This document shows positions 1-6,702 of a stretch of DNA of 13,964 nt, piece by piece. The DNA lies in the NCBI GenBank assembly GCA_025399215.1, contig MU621489.1, positions 1-13,964 on the forward strand, given 5' to 3'. The notes beneath the pieces were generated by a model that was given only the letters and a program-made list of their open reading frames with translations, was not told the origin of the DNA and made no database searches. Position 1 is the stretch's first letter. Every line of letters starts with the position of its first letter. The stretch is from Globomyces pollinis-pini. Lineage: Eukaryota > Chytridiomycota > Chytridiomycetes > Rhizophydiales > Globomycetaceae. The position numbers and the translations under genes are program-made.

Positions 1-1
1 A

Positions 2-370
2 CGGTACATATTCCCATTCGATTTGAATTTTACCCATAAACAAGGATGAATCACGACTTCCAGTCAATTCATCCATCATGATGGGAGAAACATCAACACC
101 CATTCCACAACCAGGACACTTGTCGGCCATAGGACCAATTGAGCTTCGACCTTGATAAGTGACTTTAATACACTGTCCACAACGACTTCCATCATAAGCA
201 CCAATACCAACAGCAACATAGTAATCGTGATTTATTGGATCATTCCCACAAGCACCAATACCAAACGGACCAGCTTCACTTGGAGGACCATAATAAGTAC
301 AAGGACCATTCACAGCTCGTTTCTCTAATGGTGCAGCCATTGCAATTGCTAATAGTAGGAAAGAAATCAT
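2..370 (-). CDS. Secreted RlpA/expansin-like double-psi beta-barrel protein, DPBB1 (3' end outside window)
   Basis: Reads leftward from the ATG at 370 and runs off the window after 123 codons, so its C-terminus is unknown. The protein opens with a short hydrophobic signal peptide (MISFLLLAIAMAAP) followed by a Lys-Arg pair at about residue 18, typical of Kex2-type processing. The DPBB domain follows, with GPCTYYGPPSEAGPFGIGAC, CGQC, the core GPMADKCPGCG and GVDVSP, and ends GKIQIEWEYVP. It is collinear with the intact paralogue at 5880-6491, differing at scattered positions. The family binds or loosens wall polysaccharide, or acts as small secreted effector-like proteins; the substrate here is unknown. 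No intron is seen. A TATA-like TATTTAAA lies 37-44 nt upstream. Whether it shares the paralogue's Ser/Thr-rich tail cannot be seen. Confidence 0.85.
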   Translation of the reverse strand, partial: MISFLLLAIAMAAPLEKRAVNGPCTYYGPPSEAGPFGIGACGNDPINHDYYVAVGIGAYDGSRCGQCIKVTYQGRSSIGPMADKCPGCGMGVDVSPIMMDELTGSRDSSLFMGKIQIEWEYVP

Positions 371-406
371 TCTAATTGTATTTAATTTTTGGACATTTTG
401 GTTGAG

Positions 407-414
407 TTTAAATA
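407..414 (-). promoter_or_regulatory. TATA-like element of DPBB1
   Basis: TATTTAAA on the minus strand, 37-44 nt upstream of the ATG at 370. The intact paralogue has a canonical TATAAAAG at a similar distance, which supports this assignment. Confidence 0.4.
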
Positions 415-428
415 CGGTCCAGATCTAG

Positions 429-444
429 AAATTCTTTATTTTGG
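429..444 (-). promoter_or_regulatory. Upstream motif shared with DPBB2
   Basis: Reads CCAAAATAAAGAATTT on the minus strand, ending 59 nt upstream of the DPBB1 ATG. The DPBB2 promoter has the same string with one extra T (5802-5818) at 62 nt upstream. This suggests a shared control site, or residual homology from the gene duplication. Confidence 0.35.
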
Positions 445-977
445 GTTTTAAGGAATGCTCAAATCGTCTGTGGTGGCGTGGACCGAACTCTGTGTAGTTT
501 AATTTTCAATTTGCAATTGAATATAAAGGACAATGTCAGAATATAAAACACTGGGAAAACAACCGTCCAAGTTATTGTATAGCATTCTATGCTTGGTTGT
601 AAGTTGTTCAAGGTTTCTCTAAACCTGGTTCCCTTGTTTCCATGTTTTAACTATTTTAAACTAAAGTTACACGGACAAATAGTGAAAATAGTCTGGTCAC
701 GTGTGATCGACAAATCAGATAGAACTTACAGTAAGTTTATTAAATAAGGGTAGGGTGATACTGTCAAGGGTGTCATTCCGTTTCATTAAAGCGAGAAAAG
801 TAGCAGTTTGGCATAATACTGTGTTGTATTCAAATAAAGAAAAAATAGTTTGATCGATTTAATATGCTCTGAGATTTTTATACCAGTTTCAAACCTCGCA
901 ACTGGCAATTTAATTTTTACAGAATCTTTATTTACAGGACCGCCAATTAGAATAATTTTAATCCTCATATTCAGGAA

Positions 978-1933
978 CTAGTTGCCGTGTTCGGTAAGTT
1001 TTACAGTCTGCCTTTGGGAAGATGAAGAAATATCGGATTGTCGATAATCATATATATGTTTCCTAAATCCTTGTTGGTACGATGGAACCAGTATAAACAA
1101 ACAGATGGGAGTAAGTAAACAATCTGAAACACTGATAGTAGTACTGAGATGAAGGATAATCTCTGGGAATTCGTAATTGAAAAGCAATTGTCCAATAAAT
1201 GTGGCAATGATTGGGGTATAACATCCTGTAAAGCAACCCATCACTGCTACACATGTATAAAAGATCTTTCTATTCAATCGGTCTCGTGTAGAATTCTTCT
1301 TTACATCCTCTCTTCTCTTGTTTGTTGCAATCGCCAGATATATTTTGATATACAAAAGGCGATTATCCCAAAAATGGCAAAATACGTTATAAGGATCAAA
1401 AATATTGGAACTAGATCACCAGCATTCCTAGATTTGAAGTTATAATAGCAAAAGTGTCCATCATTCAGTGCAAATCCAGTTCCCATAAAGTATGGACAAA
1501 TCGCAATGAAGATAATAGTCGGGATAAATATTAAAGATAGTATAACAAAATGTTTAGATTTCATAGATTTTTGAAGGATGATGGTAAAGTAACGATCTAT
1601 GGCAAGTATAGCATGTCCAAATATCGTCATCCCAGAAGCGAGAGGCAATACTGGTCCCATCCATTGACATCCTTCAAATCCAAAACTTTCCCCTTTACTC
1701 AACATGTACGGATATTGTATTGAATAAGGAAATGCCCAAAACCATTGACAGAACAGTAGAAAGCATATACATTTCTCGTAGCATGAAGTGGAACTGTGAT
1801 AGTTCTTGAAGAAAATGTAGATGATAATAGAACTTGATATACAACCAAGATGGAAAATAATAGCAGATATGGATATGAAGACGGTATTGAGCGGTGTAAA
1901 TTTTACAGGATCGTAGTAGATTGGAGTAAACAT
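978..1933 (-). pseudogene. Rhodopsin-like 7TM receptor copy 1, frameshifted
   Basis: Tandem paralogue of the receptor at 2463-3425. The start at 1933 is chosen because it aligns with the MFTPIYYDPV start of the other copy; an upstream in-frame ATG at 2020 has no counterpart there. The frame runs through TM1-TM5, including Cys at the top of TM3, AIDRYFTI and the ECL2 HFCYYN, then ends at a stop at 1301 after 210 codons. Alignment with copy 2 shows one base missing between 1351 and 1352 (GATAT-ACA against GATATAACA on the plus strand). Restoring register gives TM6, TM7 and a C-tail with no other stop or indel down to the stop at 978. The cause is either recent inactivation or a base-calling error. 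If the frameshift is real, the product lacks TM6 and TM7 and cannot signal normally. Confidence 0.8.
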
Positions 1934-2462
1934 TGTAGTGGATTCTATCCAATGAGTTTCTAAAAGTATGAGAAAAAAATCCAATGGGTGACGTGTTTTT
2001 CGATTGGATTTGTGTATCACTCTTGTAATATATACGATAGCATAATAGATAATTATAGATATGTATCGTGGTATATATGGTATCCTAAATATCCAAATAT
2101 GATTGTATCATAAGGTGATTTATTTGAACTTTGTTAGGTTAAAAATAAACGACCACTTCTACTCAGATTCAACAACCATTCCACAGTTTAGACATTAAAT
2201 ACCTGCGATAAACGGTCGATTCCTCATTGTTTATCTTCTGTAAATAGAGCACCCAGTTTAATGTATGGTTATCCGTGGAAACCATTCATATGTTGTAAAT
2301 TTGTAACTGATCACACCTTCAAGTAACTAGTCAAATACTAGTTTATGCTACATTAAAATCTGCGAATAGTGTAATACCAATATCACAGATGCTAATAAAA
2401 CAAGAATTAAACACTATAAGATATTATATTCGGTTAAAACAAACATAATGGGCATGAATCTA
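1934..2462. other. Intergenic region between the two receptor copies
   Basis: About 530 nt holding the promoter of receptor copy 1 (right-to-left transcription) and the 3' flank of copy 2. The only constrained-looking element is the shared 14-mer at 1989-2002. No gene, RNA or terminator was recognised in the rest. Confidence 0.5.
1989..2002 (-). promoter_or_regulatory. Conserved 14-nt upstream element of receptor copy 1
   Basis: Minus-strand CGAAAAACACGTCA, with its near edge 56 nt from the ATG at 1933. The same 14 bases lie 56 nt from the ATG of receptor copy 2 (3481-3494), although the sequence between element and ATG is otherwise poorly conserved. It contains a TGACGT core of the kind bound by bZIP/CREB-ATF factors; the binding factor is inference. 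Confidence 0.45.
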
Positions 2463-3425
2463 TTATATCCCAGAAATAATCGCCCTTTCAGTAGTTTTCG
2501 GCTTTTCAGTAATTGAAGATATTTCCGATTGCCGATAATTATATACATGCTTTCTAAAGCCCTGTTGATATGATGGAACCAATACAAACAAACAGATGGG
2601 AGTAAGCAAACAATCCGATATACTGATAGTAGTACTAAGATGAAGGATAATCTCTGGGAATTCGTACTTGAAAAGCAATTGTGCAACGAATGTGGTAATG
2701 ATTGGGGTATAACAGCCTGTAAAGCAACCTACCACTGCTACACAAGTAAAAAAGATCTTTCTATTCAATCGGTCTCGTGTAGAATTCTTCTTCACTTGCG
2801 ATATTCTTTTTTCGGCAGAAATTACCAGGTATATTTTGATATAACAGTAAGTGATGATCCCAAAGATTGCGAAAAAAGTTATAAGGATTAAAAATATTGG
2901 AACTAGATCACCAATATTCCTAGATTTGAAATTGTAATAGCAAAAGTGTCCATCATTCAATGCAAATCCAGTTCCCATAAAGTATGGACAAATCGCAATG
3001 AATAAAAATGCCGGGATAAACATTAAAGATAGTGTAACAAAATGTATGGGTTTCATAGATTTTTGAAGGATGATGGTAAAGTAACGATCTATGGCAAGTA
3101 TAGCGTGAGCAAATATCGTCATTCCAGAAACGAGAGGCAATACTGGTCCCATCCATTGACATCCTTCAAATCCAAAACTTTCCCCTTTGCTCAACATATA
3201 CGGGTATTGAATTGCATACGGAAATGCCCAAAACCATTGACAGAACAGTAGAAAACATATACATTTCTCGTAGCATGAAGTGGAACTGTGATAATTTTTG
3301 AAGAAAATGTAGATGATAATTGAAGTTGATATAAACCCGAGGTTGAAAATGATAGCAGATATGGATATGAAGACGGTATTGAGAGGTGTAAATTTGACGG
3401 GATCGTAGTAGATTGGAGTAAACAT
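2463..3425 (-). CDS. Rhodopsin-like (class A) seven-transmembrane receptor, intact copy 2
   Basis: Intronless, 320 residues, with seven hydrophobic segments at roughly 15-41, 54-75, 87-112, 128-150, 173-201, 223-251 and 259-283, then an amphipathic stretch and a polar Ser/Thr-rich tail. Class A landmarks: Cys89 at the top of TM3 lies exactly 24 residues before Asp113 of D113-R114-Y115, matching C3.25 and D3.49 spacing. Cys162 in the second extracellular loop can form the conserved disulfide. TM6 has CYTP in place of CWxP, and TM7 has a degenerate TPICLF where NPxxY is expected. The residue at the retinal-lysine position of opsins is Ser268, so this is not an opsin. It probably sits in the plasma membrane and couples to a heterotrimeric G protein (family knowledge). 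The ligand is unknown. Class A receptors are rare in fungi and known mainly from early-diverging lineages. Confidence 0.85.
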   Translation of the reverse strand: MFTPIYYDPVKFTPLNTVFISISAIIFNLGFISTSIIIYIFFKNYHSSTSCYEKCICFLLFCQWFWAFPYAIQYPYMLSKGESFGFEGCQWMGPVLPLVSGMTIFAHAILAIDRYFTIILQKSMKPIHFVTLSLMFIPAFLFIAICPYFMGTGFALNDGHFCYYNFKSRNIGDLVPIFLILITFFAIFGIITYCYIKIYLVISAEKRISQVKKNSTRDRLNRKIFFTCVAVVGCFTGCYTPIITTFVAQLLFKYEFPEIILHLSTTISISDCLLTPICLFVLVPSYQQGFRKHVYNYRQSEISSITEKPKTTERAIISGI

Positions 3426-3786
3426 TACAACAGCTTGTTATCTAAAAAATTGCTAAATTGTTTGTAAAATATGTAATGGATGACGTGTTTTTCGGTGTGG
3501 TCTTATTGTATATCTTCACAATGTTTCACAACTGTCTATTGGTACAATTGACAATTAAACGTTAAAGCAGCTATTAGCTTTACTCTCTGGACATAGTTCG
3601 CCAGATTATAAAATTCAATTTATTTGGTTTTCTGAAACGCGTTATCTGAAGCATCAGACTGAAAATGCCTGGTTTTCTATTACCTTGAACTGTATTATGT
3701 ATTAATGAATTGAGAAAAAAATAGAGTACAATACGAATATATTAAATAAAAACCTCATTCCAAAACTGTATGCGAGGTATGCACCT
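3426..3786. other. Intergenic region between receptor copy 2 and the HMG gene
   Basis: Contains the receptor promoter, with the shared 14-mer at 3481-3494, and the 3' flank of the HMG-box gene, both on the minus strand. It is AT-rich. No canonical AATAAA was found on the minus strand just downstream of the HMG stop, and no other gene is visible. Confidence 0.45.
3481..3494 (-). promoter_or_regulatory. Conserved 14-nt upstream element of receptor copy 2
   Basis: Same minus-strand CGAAAAACACGTCA as upstream of receptor copy 1, with its near edge 56 nt from the ATG at 3425. Identical spacing in both copies within otherwise diverged leaders argues for function. Confidence 0.45.
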
Positions 3787-4820
3787 TTAATGTGGGAAAT
3801 TTGAAGGTACGTTGGGATTAGGACTGACATTTGGGTTGTTGGATTGATTTGATGAGTATGAGGTGATAAAGTTTACAGAATTTGTATCATGATAATTCAC
3901 TGGGTAAGATTCATATGCACCAGTAGGAAATGGCATATAACTCATTGGAAGTGCATGGCTATTCAATTGACTGTGTTCATCAAAACAAAAGCCATTATCA
4001 GAAGTTGGTGTTACAGAATGGCTTGCAGGTGATGATTGAACTGGTGAAATGGTAGCATTGTTTGAAAAATGATTGAAGTTTGTGTTGGAAGTATAAGAAG
4101 GGCCTTTATAATTCCAGGATTCAGCAGGGAATGCTTGCAGAATATCCTCTGGTGTTTGCAAGCTTGCGGTATTCAAAGGCAGGTTATGGTGTTCATAAAA
4201 TGGTGGAGTGGTCACTTGACGGTACATTGGTGGTGTTGTTATTGTATCATTTCTAAATTTTGGATGGTAAAATTGATGATTTGCTGCATTGTGAAATTGA
4301 TTAGCCATCGCGTTCATCATTGTGGTGGCATCCATCAATTGCACAGGCTTAGTTCTTATCGATGATGGATCCGACAATTTCCGATGAACCACACTATTTT
4401 CTTGCTTGGAAGGATTGTACGATATAGAGGTGGGGGACACAGAGTGACGCTGGGGTTTTTGACTGATGGATAGTTTTTTACGTTTGAATTCATCTTTGTG
4501 AAGTGTATTAGACAATGTTGGCTTCAATTTAGATTTTCGAGATGCAAATGAATATCCAGGATGATCAATTAAATGCTGTGCAAATATATCCTGTGATTCT
4601 TTCTGAAATTTTTCTCGTACTTGAGTAGATTCCTTTGCCCAAGCTTCACCAGCCAGTTTAGAAATTTCATGAGACTTGTTGACATTATGATCTTTAATTA
4701 TTTTATCTTTAATATGCTTTCTGATAATTAATGTGAATGTTTGTGGTACCTGTAGAGCATGAATGCATTCATTGGTTTTCGAACATGGTTTGGGTTTGTT
4801 TCGGGTTGAACTTTAGGCAT
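3787..4820 (-). CDS. MATA-type HMG-box transcription factor
   Basis: Two exons: 4820-4750 and 4720-3787, joined across a 29-nt GT...AG intron (4749-4721), giving 334 residues. The intron splits Arg24 within the HMG box and restores continuous homology. The box spans about residues 13-82, with VRKPMNAFMLYRKHIKDKI, then NKSHEISKLAGEAWAKES and HPGYSFASRK, the layout of fungal MAT/Ste11/Rox1-type HMG proteins that bind and bend DNA in the nucleus. The rest (about 100-334) is low-complexity and rich in Ser, Asn, Pro, Thr and His, likely a disordered regulatory region. The start at 4820 gives an N-terminus directly before the box; in-frame sequence continues upstream to 4952 but looks non-coding. 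Next to receptor genes it may regulate development or mating, but typical sex-locus flanks (triose-phosphate transporter, RNA helicase) are absent. Confidence 0.85.
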
Positions 4821-5790
4821 CTTTTTTATGTAGATGGAAAAATTGGTGGTGGTGGTTATACAAGTTATATACAAGTTCCAAGTGTGATGATACACGCCAC
4901 TTGTAGAAAGCAAACCCGTGAAATAGGGACAAAAGCCTTGGAACCGTATCAAGCAATGGTAGGTCTAAGCCTGAATTAAGATTTGTAAGTTGACAAGCTT
5001 TCATTACAGATCAATCAAAACAGACTAGCTAATTATTGGTGTTTCGTTGCACTGTTGCACAAAAGTACAACCAACTGATCGGACATTTGGCGTTTAGGCC
5101 AATTCAATTGAATCAAGGATAGAAAATACAGCCCTATTGTAGAAATCAACAAACAGTTCCTTTATTTTTCACTTTAGTTTTGAACACTGACGTTCGCCAA
5201 GGTGCCATGAATGACATCATGCCAAATTTTGATACACCTGCTTTTAAGTTTTATTAAACATTCATCATAGTGTAATGTCTCAGTTACTACGCTGGTCCTG
5301 CATATCCCTTTCAAGCAATTGTTTTGTCCAATTGTTTAATTGTTTGAAACGAATGACCTCATGCTTGATGTTCAGACAAACAAAATTCATCAATCTGTAA
5401 TCCTGTATGTTTTCTGCAGCCCACTAGCAGTTTGATGTTGAAATGGAGATGATTGATAAATACCAGTTCATGATAATGATCTCATAGTTACTTTTTATCC
5501 AGAGACTGATAGATAAAATTAAACACACATAAATGCAACTCTATAGATAGATCAGCAATAACTATGTACTACATCTTAAGAGTCATTTTATTATTAAAGT
5601 GATACAAAGCACATTAAAGAACGTGTGTTTTGCTTTTAAAAAAGCAGATGAACAATCAACCATATGAATCTTATCTGATTATGGATTTCCTTCTAAATTT
5701 CTTGGCTCCTTATTAAAATACAGATCATCATGAATGATATTTTGGATTGTATTGGTCAATTTATATAACAGTGCCACTGATCGAATCAGG

Positions 5791-5817
5791 AATTCTTTAT
5801 TCCAAAATTAAAGAATT
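5791..5817. repeat. Inverted repeat in the DPBB2 promoter
   Basis: AATTCTTTA at 5791-5799 and TAAAGAATT at 5809-5817 are perfect 9-nt arms around a 9-nt spacer. One arm coincides with the motif shared with DPBB1. This is a possible dimeric regulator site; in AT-rich DNA, chance is possible. Confidence 0.35.
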
Positions 5818-5818
5818 T
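5802..5818 (+). promoter_or_regulatory. Upstream motif shared with DPBB1
   Basis: CCAAAATTAAAGAATTT, ending 62 nt before the ATG at 5880. DPBB1 carries the same string minus one T at 59 nt upstream. Confidence 0.35.
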
Positions 5819-5845
5819 GGATTCCTTATTAGGATCCTATTTTTG

Positions 5846-5853
5846 TATAAAAG
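5846..5853 (+). promoter_or_regulatory. TATA box of DPBB2
   Basis: Canonical TATAAAAG, 27-34 nt upstream of the ATG at 5880. If transcription starts about 30 nt downstream of the TATA, the 5' leader would be only a few bases long, so start sites may be scattered or the leader very short. Confidence 0.55.
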
Positions 5854-5879
5854 GCACCCCATCAGCATCGTCAATAAAC

Positions 5880-6491
5880 ATGATCTTTCAACTCTTTATA
5901 ATTGTATCTTTATGCCTAGCTGCACCATTACAAAAAAGAGCTCTAACTGGTGCTTGTACTTATTATGGTCCTCCTAGTGAAGCTGGTCCATTTGGGATTG
6001 GTGCTTGTGGGAATGATCCATTAAACCACGATTATTACGTTGCTGTGGGTGTAGGTGCCTATGACGGTAGTCGTTGTGGGCAATGCATCCAAGTATCCTA
6101 CCAAGGTCGAACCTCTATCGGACCAATGGCAGATAAATGTCCGGGATGTGGAACTGGAGTGGATGTTTCTCCTACAATGATGGATGAATTGACTGGAAGT
6201 CGTGATGCATCTTTACAGTTGGGCAAAATTCAAATAGAATGGGAGTATGTACCATGCCCAAGAGGACGGGGAGTAGTCGGAGGCCAGGAATCATATGCAT
6301 CTGCCCCTCCTACTACAGTAGGTTCTGCACCATCTTCCAATGTTCCAGCTTCCAATCCAACGACGAATTCCAATACCCTACCAGCTACAAATCTAGGATC
6401 AACTACACAGTCACCTACTGAACTAAGCACTCAAAACATCAACCATACCGAGAGAAGGCTTAGTGATTTTGACTTCTTTAGCGACTTCTAA
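5880..6491 (+). CDS. Secreted RlpA/expansin-like double-psi beta-barrel protein, DPBB2, with Ser/Thr-rich tail
   Basis: Intronless, 203 residues. The ATG at 5880 is chosen because it yields a proper signal peptide (MIFQLFIIVSLCLAAP) and aligns with DPBB1; the frame stays open upstream to 5817 but without an ATG there. Lys19-Arg20 is a likely Kex2-type cleavage site. The DPBB domain covers about 24-126, with Cys26, 43, 66, 69, 87, 90 and 126 and the core GPMADKCPGCGTGVDVSP, whose Asp95 matches the conserved DPBB aspartate. A Ser/Thr/Pro/Asn-rich linker (about 138-190) looks O-glycosylated, with an NHT sequon at 188. Arg192-Arg193 is then followed by an acidic aromatic decapeptide ending the protein. 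It is extracellular. The family acts on walls or inhibits host enzymes; the specific role is not determinable. AATAAA follows at 6546. Confidence 0.88.
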   Translation: MIFQLFIIVSLCLAAPLQKRALTGACTYYGPPSEAGPFGIGACGNDPLNHDYYVAVGVGAYDGSRCGQCIQVSYQGRTSIGPMADKCPGCGTGVDVSPTMMDELTGSRDASLQLGKIQIEWEYVPCPRGRGVVGGQESYASAPPTTVGSAPSSNVPASNPTTNSNTLPATNLGSTTQSPTELSTQNINHTERRLSDFDFFSDF

Positions 6492-6545
6492 CTTTCTATT
6501 TATCACAGTACATTCATTACTTTCATACCCACTAGACTTTTGTTT

Positions 6546-6551
6546 AATAAA
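6546..6551 (+). terminator. Poly(A) signal of DPBB2
   Basis: AATAAA 55 nt after the stop codon, in a T-rich context. Confidence 0.5.
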
Positions 6552-6702
6552 TTTCTTTATTCTCAAATGTGTTATATTTTGAGCGTATAAGAATCCAATT
6601 GTTCAATTGAAGTTCCAATACTTTCGCATTCGTCCTGAGGTCTTCATACCTTTAACCTTTCTGAATTTTACTGCATTTTACTTTCGTAGGAAAACTTGAC
6701 CA

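Larger units (their letters stand above)
371..977. other. Intergenic region between DPBB1 and the first receptor gene
   Basis: About 600 nt without a supported gene. Its left end is the DPBB1 promoter, with a TATA-like element at 407-414 and the paralogue-shared motif at 429-444. The remainder is AT-rich, with an isolated CACGTG at about 695-700. A 60-codon minus-strand reading frame (786-968) has no recognisable features and is probably chance. Confidence 0.5.
4821..5879. other. Divergent intergenic region between the HMG gene and DPBB2
   Basis: About 1.06 kb, the longest gene-free stretch here, serving as the shared upstream region of two divergently transcribed genes. Only the last 100 nt show recognisable elements: the inverted repeat at 5791-5817, the DPBB-shared motif at 5802-5818 and the TATA box at 5846-5853. 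The remainder is AT-rich without a supported ORF, tRNA-like boxes or repeats that I could identify. Confidence 0.5.

Noticed and set aside
786..968. 60-residue minus-strand ORF downstream of receptor copy 1
   Set aside because: No motif, signal or homologue recognised; length is within chance for AT-rich DNA.
1301..1355. Intron explaining the frame change in receptor copy 1
   Set aside because: The two copies align base for base here apart from one missing base; there is no extra sequence to excise.
1149..2891. Plus-strand ORFs at 1149-1445 and 2640-2891
   Set aside because: They are antisense shadows of the two receptor genes and resemble each other only because the receptors do.
2463..3425. 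Opsin (light sensor)
   Set aside because: The retinal-binding Lys position in TM7 is Ser and no Lys is present in that helix.
4821..4952. N-terminal extension of the HMG protein to 4952
   Set aside because: The extension has no recognisable features, and the ATG at 4820 lies in a good A-rich context right before the box.
3787..6491. Canonical zygomycete sex locus
   Set aside because: The HMG gene is present but neither a triose-phosphate transporter nor an RNA helicase flanks it.
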